From positions 27,087 to 91,086 of the forward strand of contig JAURYI010000076.1 in NCBI GenBank assembly GCA_030654015.1: a DNA stretch of 64,000 bases. Direction: 5' to 3'. Position numbers and translations under genes: made by a program. Below are positions 37,689-46,288 of the stretch, piece by piece; within the stretch, counting starts at the first letter, position 1, and each line of letters starts with the position of its first letter. Under the pieces are notes generated by a model. That model saw nothing but the letters and a program-made list of their open reading frames with translations, did not search any database and was not told where the DNA came from. Origin of the DNA: Methylococcales bacterium. GTDB taxonomy: Bacteria > Pseudomonadota > Gammaproteobacteria > Methylococcales > Methylomonadaceae.

Positions 37689-37773
37689 TGGTGCGAATGG
37701 AGAGACTCGAACTCTCACAGGATAACCTACTGGAACCTAAATCCAGCGCGTCTACCAGTTCCGCCACATTCGC
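37689..37773 (-). tRNA. tRNA-Leu (anticodon TAG)
   Basis: 85-nt class II tRNA: acceptor GCGAATG/CATTCGC, D-arm TGGCGGAACTGGTAGACGC, anticodon loop TTTAGGT (TAG), variable arm after CCAGTAGG, T-arm GAGTTCGAGTCTC, discriminator A and encoded CCA (37689-37691). Just upstream of tig, the common site for tRNA-Leu(TAG). Confidence 0.96.
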
Positions 37774-37965
37774 ACTTTGAACGAACTTGCAATTATATCC
37801 GTAATTATACACAGACAACAAGCTTTAAATTTATTATTCTCAATAATCATTTACTGTTAACAACAATGCTCTATTACTCACAGCTCCACTTTTATTCAAT
37901 CTTTGCATATTACTCACATAGATGTAGTATTAGCTTGAAGCTAATTTAATGTACAGAGGTGCGAC

Positions 37966-38217
37966 ATGAACATATCACTAACTACCAGCGCAGTTAATCT
38001 AATCAATACCGCCCAACATAAATCAGCGGGTGCGGCTCAAGAGATTGCAAAGCTACCCATCCAAAATAATGAAGTCGGCAGCTCAGAGTTCAATTCCAGT
38101 GACATTATCAAACCCGTACTCAGCTTAAAAGAGGCTGAACTGGAAACTTCGGCCGCCGTTAAATTACTTCAAGCCGATAAAGAGATGACAGGATCTTTGC
38201 TTAACATAAAAGCCTAA
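37966..38217 (+). CDS. Small protein with a flagellar-rod-like C-terminal motif
   Basis: 83 residues with a clear start context (GAGGTGCGAC before ATG). No signal peptide or membrane segment. The C-terminal part, ETSAAVKLLQADKEMTGSLL, resembles the C-terminal helix motif of flagellar rod and hook proteins (FlgC/FlgG type, ...VKVLKTADEMLGTLLDI). The N-terminal helix MNISLTTSAVNLINTAQ could pair with it, as in those proteins, but the body is missing. No flagellar genes are adjacent. Function unknown; similarity is by eye. Confidence 0.6.
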   Translation: MNISLTTSAVNLINTAQHKSAGAAQEIAKLPIQNNEVGSSEFNSSDIIKPVLSLKEAELETSAAVKLLQADKEMTGSLLNIKA

Positions 38218-38228
38218 CACATCCCTCA

Positions 38229-39080
38229 CTAACACACTGAAACATCAAAACCCAAGAGCCTGATTTCATCAGCGAATGCATTCAGCGTCTCCAGCGATAA
38301 CCCTTCCAACCGACCGGATTCCGGCTGGAGCGATTGCCTTGCAAGCGTATACAACATCACACCCTTCAGTACGCAGCCCTTTGCTTTAATGCCTCTGAGC
38401 AAATCAAGAAAGGCATTCTTTTCCTTCGGGGACAAGCCCTGTTTATCGTAATCCAATAAACAGGTTTGTAGTTTTGTTGAACACAGCTTTGCCGAAATCA
38501 ACAGATTATCGACGCTCGCCTGACAGCTCTGCCCCGCATTATTCGTTAGAGCTCTACCCTCTTCCGTAGCACTATCCAACTTAAACCAGACTTCTCCACC
38601 ATATTCCTGTAATTTCTTCAGGCCACCCTGAACATTAGGACGATGTATCAAGCTACCATTGGTAATCAACACAAACTTACTCTGCGGCAAAATCCCGACC
38701 TCTGTCGCCACCCTACCAATTAGAGCCACAGCCGTATCAAAATCCTTTAAACTGGTCGGTTCACCATTTCCGGATATGGCAATATCCTTAATGATCCGTT
38801 TATCTTCATCGACCTGAAAGCGCTGATAAAAATCACCGTTAAGTACATCATCAAGAAAGTACCTCAACTCTTGCTCCAGCAACCTAAAGTCCATTTTCGG
38901 GGCCGCACCCACCTTAAGATCAGGTACCTGACAATAAATACAGCGCCAATTACAGGCATTATTGGTATTAAAATTAATGCCGATTGACAAGCCGCCTGCT
39001 CGCCTGGAAACCACCGGATACACATACTTTAACCCAACAACATCACGACTATGATTACTTACTGTTAATATCGAAGCCAT
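38229..39080 (-). CDS. Radical SAM protein next to the Fae-like gene
   Basis: 283 residues. Cluster motif CNWRCIYCQ gives Cys43, 47 and 50 (CxxxCxxC). KDIAISGNGEPTSLKDFDT carries the SAM-binding GxGEPT element typical of the COG0731-like branch. It has no SPASM-type C-terminal cysteine cluster. It is divergent from the Fae-like gene by 75 bp and close to the fhc operon, so a role in methanopterin/methanofuran cofactor synthesis or C1 metabolism is a reasonable guess, but the substrate cannot be read from the sequence. Confidence 0.78.
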   Translation of the reverse strand: MASILTVSNHSRDVVGLKYVYPVVSRRAGGLSIGINFNTNNACNWRCIYCQVPDLKVGAAPKMDFRLLEQELRYFLDDVLNGDFYQRFQVDEDKRIIKDIAISGNGEPTSLKDFDTAVALIGRVATEVGILPQSKFVLITNGSLIHRPNVQGGLKKLQEYGGEVWFKLDSATEEGRALTNNAGQSCQASVDNLLISAKLCSTKLQTCLLDYDKQGLSPKEKNAFLDLLRGIKAKGCVLKGVMLYTLARQSLQPESGRLEGLSLETLNAFADEIRLLGFDVSVC

Positions 39081-39154
39081 AACTCTACTCAGGAATAATC
39101 TAAATTATGTTATTCTACGTTTTTCTCTATTTTTAATTTGGAGTTTTTAAAGTT

Positions 39155-39703
39155 ATGAGCGAAAGAATTATATTCCGCACCGGTGAAGCCTTGGTTGCAG
39201 GTGGCCCAGCAGGTACTGCAGCAGAACCTGAAATTATTATCGGTGAACTTGATGGTCCGGTCGGTATTGCATTGGCAACATTGACCGGCAATCAAGCTAA
39301 AGGCCACTCCAAAGTCTTTGCTCTGTTAAATACAGACATTCAAGTGCGCCCCGTAACACTAATGATCAGCAAGGTAACGGTCAACAACAGCCGCTACACC
39401 AATATTCTAATGGGTACAGTTCAAGCAGCTATTGCTAACGGCGTACTCGATGCCGTGCGTGCCGGCGATATCCCAAAAGAAAAAGCCAATGACTTGGGCA
39501 TTATCTGCTCGGTCTGGTTAAATCCTAGCGTCGCTACAGATGATAATTTGGATCACCAGATTCTTTTCGACATCCACCGTAAAGCCATGGCACAAGCCAT
39601 TCATAAGGCCATGAATAACACGCCTGATATCGATTGGCTGCTGGACAATCAGGATAAAATCATCCACAAATATTTCCAGATGGGCTTGGACGGAAAAATC
39701 TAG
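39155..39703 (+). CDS. Formaldehyde-activating enzyme family protein (divergent Fae homologue)
   Basis: 182 residues of the Fae fold: FRTGEALVAGGPAGTAAEPEI at the N terminus aligns with GEALVGDG of Fae; PVTLMISKVTVNN aligns with the conserved NTLMFNKVTI region. True Fae condenses formaldehyde with tetrahydromethanopterin and uses an N-terminal His (His17) shortly after GEALVG. Here that segment has no His and contains extra residues, and a C-terminal extension (about 150-182) is present. It is therefore a Fae paralogue (Fae2/Fae3-like) with uncertain activity. Location beside fhc and a radical SAM gene supports a methanopterin-linked role. A terminator follows 17 bp after the stop. Confidence 0.85.
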   Translation: MSERIIFRTGEALVAGGPAGTAAEPEIIIGELDGPVGIALATLTGNQAKGHSKVFALLNTDIQVRPVTLMISKVTVNNSRYTNILMGTVQAAIANGVLDAVRAGDIPKEKANDLGIICSVWLNPSVATDDNLDHQILFDIHRKAMAQAIHKAMNNTPDIDWLLDNQDKIIHKYFQMGLDGKI

Positions 39704-39719
39704 CCCATCCTCCTACAAA

Positions 39720-39747
39720 AAAGCCCCGATTTAACGGGGCTTTTTTT
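39720..39747. terminator. Intrinsic terminator between Fae-like gene and fhcC
   Basis: AAGCCCCG (39721-39728), 6-base loop, CGGGGCTT and TTTTTT. Preceded by an A-run, so it can serve both converging genes. Confidence 0.93.
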
Positions 39748-39780
39748 AACCGTATCAAATAAGCCGGATGATTTAAGTTT

Positions 39781-40596
39781 TCAGCCTATTTTAACCAATA
39801 CTTCGCCACGCCCCATTTCCGACATATCGCCAGCATAACGTTGCACCCGGTTAAAGGCCGCAGAACTGTCTGAAAATTTGGAATCAAGCTTGCTAAATGA
39901 GGCAAACAATATCGGTAAAAATGCCAAGGTATGCGCCCCGCAATCATTAAACCGTGCCGACGCCTGTGGTTGATTCCATAACAACAACGTGCCCCGGCGC
40001 ATCGCAAAACCCAAATATCTGCCGGTCTGCCCCATGACTGCAATAGTGCCCGCCGTCATTCTGGAGCCGCAGTAATCACCGACATTGCCCTCCACCAGGA
40101 TATTACCGCGCCGCATGTGGTCACCGGCACGCTCACCGACATTACCCCTAACCAGAATCGTTCCGCCTTTCATGCCCATTTTGTTCCCGGGCAAAGCCGC
40201 ACCCAAAAAATCACCGGCATTACCGTTAATTTTTAGCAAACCTTTTTTCATTTCGCAGGCCGCATAAAGCCCGACATCCCCCGACACTTGAATCTCGCCG
40301 GACTTCATGCCCAAACCCAAATAAGCACCCGCATCGCCTTCGACTGTTATGCGTCCGCCATCCAGTTCCTTGCCGATAAAATCAAGCTTGCCAAAACTGT
40401 TCTTTATCACGATGTTTTGTGTATCAGAACCGGTAATACCGAATAACTCATCGACGCGGATTTTACGCTTGCCATTCTGCAAGGTGAGCGCTGCAATTTC
40501 AGCAAGCTCCAAATCAACCAGTTTCTGGCAAACCAGCGGAGACATATCCACGCGCTGATCCAGTCGTTGTTTCAGCGTAAAGGTTAAAGCGCTCAT
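39781..40596 (-). CDS. fhcC: Formyltransferase/hydrolase complex subunit C
   Basis: 271 residues. Beta-helix protein with repeated GxxxGxxxxxGN/D turns (GAYLGLGMKSGEIQVSGDVG, GNAGDFLGAALPGNKMGMKG, GNVGDYCGSRMTAG), related to the C-terminal domain of glutamate synthase and to FwdC. Structural subunit that binds FhcB. Its start overlaps fhcD by 4 bp. Last gene of fhcB-A-D-C. Confidence 0.95.
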   Translation of the reverse strand: MSALTFTLKQRLDQRVDMSPLVCQKLVDLELAEIAALTLQNGKRKIRVDELFGITGSDTQNIVIKNSFGKLDFIGKELDGGRITVEGDAGAYLGLGMKSGEIQVSGDVGLYAACEMKKGLLKINGNAGDFLGAALPGNKMGMKGGTILVRGNVGERAGDHMRRGNILVEGNVGDYCGSRMTAGTIAVMGQTGRYLGFAMRRGTLLLWNQPQASARFNDCGAHTLAFLPILFASFSKLDSKFSDSSAAFNRVQRYAGDMSEMGRGEVLVKIG

Positions 40597-41489
40597 GCCA
40601 TAATCTCCTGTAAGTGAAAGTGGAACGGCCCCAACTTGCCACCGTAATTACCCGCACTAATGCGCTTGATGCCATTCTTCGAGCCCAAATCACAAACCGC
40701 CTGAATACCCACACGCATAACTTTAGCTATATCTTCTTTGGTTAAACCGTCGATAACGATTTCCATGACCGATTCGATTTCCGGCGACAGGTCGGTTTTG
40801 GTCATGCCTTTTAAAGTCGGACAGAAGGCGTCATTGGTTGACGCGCCTAAAGCCGCATATTTTGAACCGACCTTGGAACCGGAACGCACCACACCGCCGG
40901 GGAAAGGCATGATCACATTGGGAATTTTACGCATTTCTTCAATCGCCGCCTCGCAGGCCGCTAGCGCTTGCGGTTGCGATTCAGCCAACACCAGAAAGTT
41001 GCCTCCGCCGATTGCATCGACTTGACCGGTAGTCGCTTCGGTTAAAAACTCGCCATCCATTACAGGGATGCGCCAATAACGTTTGCCGTCGATCAGTTTA
41101 GCCACCTGAAAGCCGTCACCAAAATAACGCAGATTTTTACCTAAAGCGATTCTGGTTCCGCCATCAATGCCTGCAAACAAGGCCGAAGTCGGCGAGGTTA
41201 ATACGCACTGCCCTGCCCGCGTTTCAAGCTGCTTGGCCAAGCCTTTACCGCCCATCGCAAAAATCATAATGGATACGCCGGGTCGACCATCCGGGGTTTC
41301 TGAAGGATCAAGAACCCGCTCAATCCCCGCCTCACAGCCACAGGCAATCACCGACGTGGCAAAACCGGTCATGGCTTGGGCTGAAATCATCGCCCATTTT
41401 TCATTTTGTGCGGTGATGATGGCACGCGTGGCTTTCATCGGAAAAGCCTCGGCAAAGGTTGCGTCTATAGCTACACCGTTAATGATCAT
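40593..41489 (-). CDS. fhcD: Formylmethanofuran:tetrahydromethanopterin formyltransferase
   Basis: 298 residues, normal for Ftr. Transfers the formyl group between H4MPT and methanofuran. Begins MIINGVAIDATFAEAFPMKATRAI, and TGFATSVIACGCEAGIE and GVVRSGSKVGSKY are conserved Ftr elements. It overlaps fhcA and fhcC by 4 bp on each side, so the three are tightly coupled. Confidence 0.96.
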   Translation of the reverse strand: MIINGVAIDATFAEAFPMKATRAIITAQNEKWAMISAQAMTGFATSVIACGCEAGIERVLDPSETPDGRPGVSIMIFAMGGKGLAKQLETRAGQCVLTSPTSALFAGIDGGTRIALGKNLRYFGDGFQVAKLIDGKRYWRIPVMDGEFLTEATTGQVDAIGGGNFLVLAESQPQALAACEAAIEEMRKIPNVIMPFPGGVVRSGSKVGSKYAALGASTNDAFCPTLKGMTKTDLSPEIESVMEIVIDGLTKEDIAKVMRVGIQAVCDLGSKNGIKRISAGNYGGKLGPFHFHLQEIMA

Positions 41490-43153
41490 GCCACATCTCC
41501 TTTAAGCGGATGCACCGTCAGACTGCCGCGCCCATCTTCCGTTATTTCATCATCACTGATTTTAAAATTACCGAGTTTCATGGTCATAAACCGATCAAAA
41601 TATTTCTGCAAATCCTTTTCCACCGAGGCATCCCAGTCAGGCTTAACGACATGAGTAGTTCCCCATTTGGTATGAATGACCTTGCCGTCAACCACCACCA
41701 GCTCACCGTCCTTGAACACATAATCCGGTTTTTCAAACATCTTCTGCCTGTCAGCGTTGTCAGTATAAACGGTAATATCCGCCCAATTACCAGCGCCCAA
41801 ACCGCCGCGATCTTGCAAGCCAATCAGCCTGGCGGCTCCGGCACGAGTCATAATCGCAATCTCCTGCAAGCTGTATTCGCGCTCAATTGATGCCAAGGTG
41901 GTCATTTTTTGCGCTTCAGGATGAATCGTGGATAACACCTCGTTACGGAAACTTCTATCCATCAGCAAGCGTATCAAATGCGGATAACTGGTAAACGGCG
42001 CACCATTGGGATGATCGGTAGTCAGAAAAATACGCCAAGGATCATCAACTAGTAGGAAGGTTTCCAAACCAATTGCCCATTGCAGCGCATTGACAAAATT
42101 CTTATCTTTGTATTTGAACGGCACAACACCACAACCCGCATCACATTCAATATCCATGGTCACCCATTTATTCGGACTGGCATGTTTATGATTGGCATGT
42201 TGGCGCATGTTGTCGCCGGAAGCTGTTACCGTTTGACCGAACAGAATCTGCCCGACATCGATAGTGATGTTTTTATTTTTATTGACCGCTTCGGCAATCG
42301 CTGCGGCGCCCGACGAAAACTTGAAATCGCCTTCAGTACCGTAACTGTGGAACTGAATGTGGGTTAGGTGCATCGGCAAACCACCTATGCCCTGAATGGT
42401 GTCCAGCGTAGTGTCGACATTGCCGGGCACGCCCAGATTACAGCCATGCACATGCAAGGGATGAGTAATACCCAGCTCCTTAACGGCTGTCGCCAATACC
42501 CGCAGAATATCACGCGGAGTCACGCCGTAATGGCTGTTTTGCTCATCCAAATCCAGTTTGCGCTGGTTAAATTTAAACGCGCTGATACCGCCGGGATTAA
42601 CGACTTTAACGCCGATCGCTTTTGCTGCTTGCATCGTCCAAGCCACATAGTCATTAATGGCTTTCTGGTCTTTTTTGGCGGTCAACATGCGCAGCAAATA
42701 ATCATCACTGCCCATCAACACATAACCGCCCTTATCCAGAATCGGAATATCGGCCATTTCCATATGCGCCTGACGCGCGTTGACCGGCAATACTGCCGGC
42801 TCAAAACCAGCGGTATAACCCATTTCTGCATAACGATAGCCGGTCACAAAGGTACTGGGCATCGCATGACCGCAGCCGGAACGGGTAATATCGGTACGAG
42901 CGACAGGATCGGCACGATGATCTTCCGGTAACAAGATTCTGGCAATGTTGCCTTTACCGCCGCCAATATGCGTATGCATATCAATCGCGCCAGACATCAC
43001 CACTTTGCCTGTCAAATCGCATTCTTTATCGACTTTAAAATCGCCGACGGGCTGGTCGACGATGCGTCCGTCCTGAATGTAAATATCCTGTTTTGCGCCA
43101 TCAATCCCACTTGCGGGATCATAAACAGCTCCGCCTGTTAACTTTATCAACAT
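41486..43153 (-). CDS. fhcA: Formyltransferase/hydrolase complex subunit A
   Basis: 555 residues from the ATG at 43153, which has GGAAAAA upstream; the frame extends to 43228 but the added residues are not part of the family. Amidohydrolase-fold enzyme that hydrolyses formyl-methanofuran to formate. Metal-site elements: DMHTHIGGG, KVVNPGG (carboxylated Lys), HVHGCN, THIQFH and [11 protein letters not shown]. It is the standard FhcA of this genome; a second copy lies in the zinc operon at 1301-2962. A 148-bp gap separates it from fhcB, unlike the overlaps downstream, so a second promoter or processing site may exist there. Confidence 0.96.
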   Translation of the reverse strand: MLIKLTGGAVYDPASGIDGAKQDIYIQDGRIVDQPVGDFKVDKECDLTGKVVMSGAIDMHTHIGGGKGNIARILLPEDHRADPVARTDITRSGCGHAMPSTFVTGYRYAEMGYTAGFEPAVLPVNARQAHMEMADIPILDKGGYVLMGSDDYLLRMLTAKKDQKAINDYVAWTMQAAKAIGVKVVNPGGISAFKFNQRKLDLDEQNSHYGVTPRDILRVLATAVKELGITHPLHVHGCNLGVPGNVDTTLDTIQGIGGLPMHLTHIQFHSYGTEGDFKFSSGAAAIAEAVNKNKNITIDVGQILFGQTVTASGDNMRQHANHKHASPNKWVTMDIECDAGCGVVPFKYKDKNFVNALQWAIGLETFLLVDDPWRIFLTTDHPNGAPFTSYPHLIRLLMDRSFRNEVLSTIHPEAQKMTTLASIEREYSLQEIAIMTRAGAARLIGLQDRGGLGAGNWADITVYTDNADRQKMFEKPDYVFKDGELVVVDGKVIHTKWGTTHVVKPDWDASVEKDLQKYFDRFMTMKLGNFKISDDEITEDGRGSLTVHPLKGDVA

Positions 43154-43301
43154 ACTATTTTTCCGAGTTACATGGATGTAATGAGCACAGAAATTGCATA
43201 AGGCCATCAATGGCCTGTAGTAGAGCAATGCAAAAGCAATTGCCGAAGAGCATATTTCTGCTAATTACAAGGAAGTAATAAATGCATAAGCAATTTTCTG
43301 C

Positions 43302-44561
43302 CTACAAGGCTTGTTCAATGGCATTCAGTACATCAAACGTACTGGGTAAACCGGATTCGCGTAACTTTTTCAAGCGTATCGCTACCACGCTATCCATACG
43401 ATAAGCATGACCAGCATGATCAATACCCGGCGTACCAACAGGAATAAAAACATCCGGCTCTTTGGCAAAGGTCATCCCCGAACGACCCAGTACAATAGTC
43501 GGCAAGCTGGTTACCGGTGGAACTGCTTTGGCATCAAACGCCTGAACCCATACCAAAGCATCTGCCTCACCATTGGCCAACAACAAATTGGTGTCATTCA
43601 AAAAGGGATCATATTCAGGATAGCCACTGGAAAAACGAGTACGCGCCGGATAACCGGTGGTCCACCCGCAAACCTGATTAGCGGTCTGATCGCCTTCTTT
43701 GCCGCCTAACGGCAAGCCGGAACTGCGGGTATTTTGATTATTAATATCCTTAATCATTTCAGAAATAGTCTGCACCGTTAATTCGGCCTGAGCGTAGGCC
43801 AACGCACCGGCTGCCCAGGTCACGACGCTGTAGCAGGCCGCTAGTAATTTGTCGGCAATAGCCTGCAAATCGGCCACCGCAATACCGCTAACTGAATCGA
43901 CCCGAATCGGGTTACCTTTGACCAGTGCCCTTAATACCGCGACTACATCTGGCAAATCTTCATTTGCGCATTCAAAAACCGACGCTTTTTGGCCGCTAGG
44001 CGAAGTGGAAGCGTTACCGGAAGGCGCTTTGCCTAGGTAAATAACCTCGCGCTTGCCGGTATCTTCCAGAAACATGGATTCTTCATTCCATAGATAACGC
44101 TCAAAAAAGCGTGGGGAAAAACCTTCCAGATCGACACCAACCACCAGCAACAAATCGCAGCGGTTTTTGACTTCCGCCAACGTGGTATTCATCCAGCCGG
44201 AATCCTGCAAGGCCAGAAAATTATTGCGTGCGCCGGTAAAACTCATATTATCGACCACCGCGCCGCTACGATCAGCCAAGGCCAGCAACGCCCGCATGCC
44301 GTTCACATCCGTAGCACAACCGCCAATCACCGGCTGATTAGTCTCTTTTAATAACGCTGCCGCCTTAGTCACGGCTACATCCAGACCGACTTCCTTGCCA
44401 TCGACTCTTGGACGAATATCGGTAATGGCCTGCTCAAAAGCAGGCGTATTAACCGTACAGCCGTTTTTAACCACCTTAAGCCGTACACCATCAACCTGAA
44501 TAGTCAGGTCATCGGTGCCGATACCGCAAAAAGGGCTAGGTACTTCAGTTATCTCAGCCAT
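43302..44561 (-). CDS. fhcB: Formyltransferase/hydrolase complex subunit B
   Basis: 419 residues, start ATG 44561 with AAAGGAC before it. Related to molybdenum/tungsten FwdB/FmdB but, as in other bacterial FhcB proteins, without the domain set for the pterin cofactor, so the bacterial complex acts as a hydrolase and not a redox enzyme. Starts PSPFCGIGTDDL; contains PVIGGCATDVNGMRALL and GRSGMTFAKEPDVFIPVGTPGIDH. First gene of fhcB-A-D-C. Confidence 0.95.
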   Translation of the reverse strand: MAEITEVPSPFCGIGTDDLTIQVDGVRLKVVKNGCTVNTPAFEQAITDIRPRVDGKEVGLDVAVTKAAALLKETNQPVIGGCATDVNGMRALLALADRSGAVVDNMSFTGARNNFLALQDSGWMNTTLAEVKNRCDLLLVVGVDLEGFSPRFFERYLWNEESMFLEDTGKREVIYLGKAPSGNASTSPSGQKASVFECANEDLPDVVAVLRALVKGNPIRVDSVSGIAVADLQAIADKLLAACYSVVTWAAGALAYAQAELTVQTISEMIKDINNQNTRSSGLPLGGKEGDQTANQVCGWTTGYPARTRFSSGYPEYDPFLNDTNLLLANGEADALVWVQAFDAKAVPPVTSLPTIVLGRSGMTFAKEPDVFIPVGTPGIDHAGHAYRMDSVVAIRLKKLRESGLPSTFDVLNAIEQAL

Positions 44562-45097
44562 GGAGCTGTCCTTTTATGAGTCATCAATGTGGCGTTATTG
44601 TGACAGATGACCTCTATTCGTACAACCTTAGCATCTCCCCCGATCAAGCGCCTATATCAGAAGTTACACATTGACGACTGGCTAAAATACTGGGTTTAAA
44701 TGCATTATGATTGTCATGAAAGTCCATTCGATATTCAAGTTTTTAATTTTTGAGGGGATGATGAAATCTAAATTTTATCATCCCTGTATCCCCTCAAAAC
44801 CCAATATAAGCCTCTTTCCGAAAAAACCGGAAAAAGCTTCAGCGCTTCCGTGTTGTTCATGCCAAACCAAAAAACTCAAGCATATGTCGGCCGTTAGGTG
44901 TTTTTACTAATTGTACAAATTATTTGCTTCATATATTCTATGAGCGTTTCTATCCTTCCAATCGATTTTTTTAGGATAAATAAGGATATTTTGCATCATG
45001 TCTGAAATGGAACCGTTGCTTAGATTGCAATCCAAACCTATTTTAAATTAGCTGGCCTATGCAGGGCGATTTTTTCATAACCTTTTTAGGAGTTACC
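44562..45097. other. 536-bp intergenic region between fhcB and the exopolysaccharide cluster
   Basis: Divergent promoter region for fhcB (minus) and the sugar transferase (plus). It holds an imperfect hairpin: TTTTGAGGGGA (about 44748-44758) and TCCCCTCAAAA (about 44789-44799), with an inner GGATGAT/ATCATCC pair. A 67-codon ORF at 44707-44910 has no recognisable features. Clear promoter elements are not evident; a strong ribosome site (AGGAG) precedes the gene at 45098. Confidence 0.6.
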
Positions 45098-46288
45098 ATG
45101 GAATCTATTAAAACGGGTTTGTCGTCTGTACGCCCACTCGCACCTATCAGCATTGATCATTACCACACAGGAAAAGAGAGTTCGACATGGAATTTGAATT
45201 GTTTAGGAAATACCATGGATTTTGAATCCAACATAAAACCCTTGTGGAAGAAATCTATGGTTAATTTATTTCGACATCAATGGTCATTTACCCAGAATGA
45301 AGCGTCCCGAGCAGTCATTATCGGATTTAGTCGCTTAAGTAATGAACTCGCCTACAAATTTAAGCAAAACCCGTCTCTGGGAGTCAACTTCATGGGTTTT
45401 TTTGATGATCGTTGGCAGAAACGCTTTTCAGAAAAAAGCCAACAACAACCGGAAAAACTACTAGGCAGCATTGCAACAGCTGCCGAATTTGTTAAAGCCC
45501 ATAACGTTCAGCATATTTATATCGCTTTACCCATGTCCGCACAACCGAGGATTTTGGCATTACTCGATGATTTGCGCGATACCACCGCATCAATTTACTT
45601 TGTGCCGGATATATTTTTGTTTGATCTAATTCAGGCTAACATCAGCAACATAAATGGCATTCCCATCGTCGCTGTGTGCCAAAGCCCGTTTGTTGGTATC
45701 AACAGTAAAATTAAACGAATCAGCGATGTAGTGCTATCACTCTCGATTTTGCTATTGATCGCTCCATTGATGCTGTTAATTGCCATTGGTGTAAAACTCA
45801 GCTCACACGGTCCGATATTATTCAAACAGCGTCGTTATGGACTAGACGGCAAAGAAATTCTGGTTTATAAATTTCGTAGCATGACCGTACTGGAAGACGG
45901 AGAGCAAGTTAACCAAGCAACGCGAAATGATCCGAGAATTACCCGGTTTGGCAGTTTTCTGCGAAAAACATCTCTGGATGAGTTACCGCAGTTTATCAAT
46001 GTGTTGCAGGGGTGTATGAGCATTGTTGGCCCGAGACCACATGCTGTCAGTCACAATGAAATGTACCGCAGCTTAATTAAAGGATATATGATTAGGCATA
46101 AAGTAAAGCCTGGAATCACCGGCTGGGCTCAGGTCAACGGTTTTCGTGGAGAAACAGATATTCTCGAAAAAATGCAGGCTCGGATTAATCACGATCTCGA
46201 TTACCTGCGCAACTGGTCATTATTTCTCGACTTAGTGATCATATTTAAAACTATTGCCGTGGTAATTAAGGATAAAAATGCATACTAA
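45098..46288 (+). CDS. Undecaprenyl-phosphate sugar-1-phosphate transferase, short form
   Basis: 396 residues from ATG 45098, chosen for its AGGAG ribosome site at good spacing; the upstream extension to 45059 has none. A Rossmann-like domain (about 70-190; AVIIGFSRLSNELAYKF, VNFMGFFDDRW) is followed by one membrane hairpin (about 215-240) and the bacterial sugar-transferase domain with RSMT, DELPQFINVLQGCMSIVGPRPH and KPGITGWAQVNGFRGET. It starts exopolysaccharide synthesis by loading a sugar phosphate on undecaprenyl phosphate. Most WcaJ/EpsB-like proteins have four extra N-terminal helices, which are missing here. Confidence 0.88.
   Translation: MESIKTGLSSVRPLAPISIDHYHTGKESSTWNLNCLGNTMDFESNIKPLWKKSMVNLFRHQWSFTQNEASRAVIIGFSRLSNELAYKFKQNPSLGVNFMGFFDDRWQKRFSEKSQQQPEKLLGSIATAAEFVKAHNVQHIYIALPMSAQPRILALLDDLRDTTASIYFVPDIFLFDLIQANISNINGIPIVAVCQSPFVGINSKIKRISDVVLSLSILLLIAPLMLLIAIGVKLSSHGPILFKQRRYGLDGKEILVYKFRSMTVLEDGEQVNQATRNDPRITRFGSFLRKTSLDELPQFINVLQGCMSIVGPRPHAVSHNEMYRSLIKGYMIRHKVKPGITGWAQVNGFRGETDILEKMQARINHDLDYLRNWSLFLDLVIIFKTIAVVIKDKNAY

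Noticed and set aside
44707..44910. 67-codon ORF upstream of the exopolysaccharide cluster
   Set aside because: No ribosome site that stands out, no recognisable motif, and it spans a hairpin region.
45000..45030. Sigma-54 promoter candidate TGGAAC...TTGC before the sugar transferase
   Set aside because: The distance between GG and GC is too short for the -24/-12 consensus.
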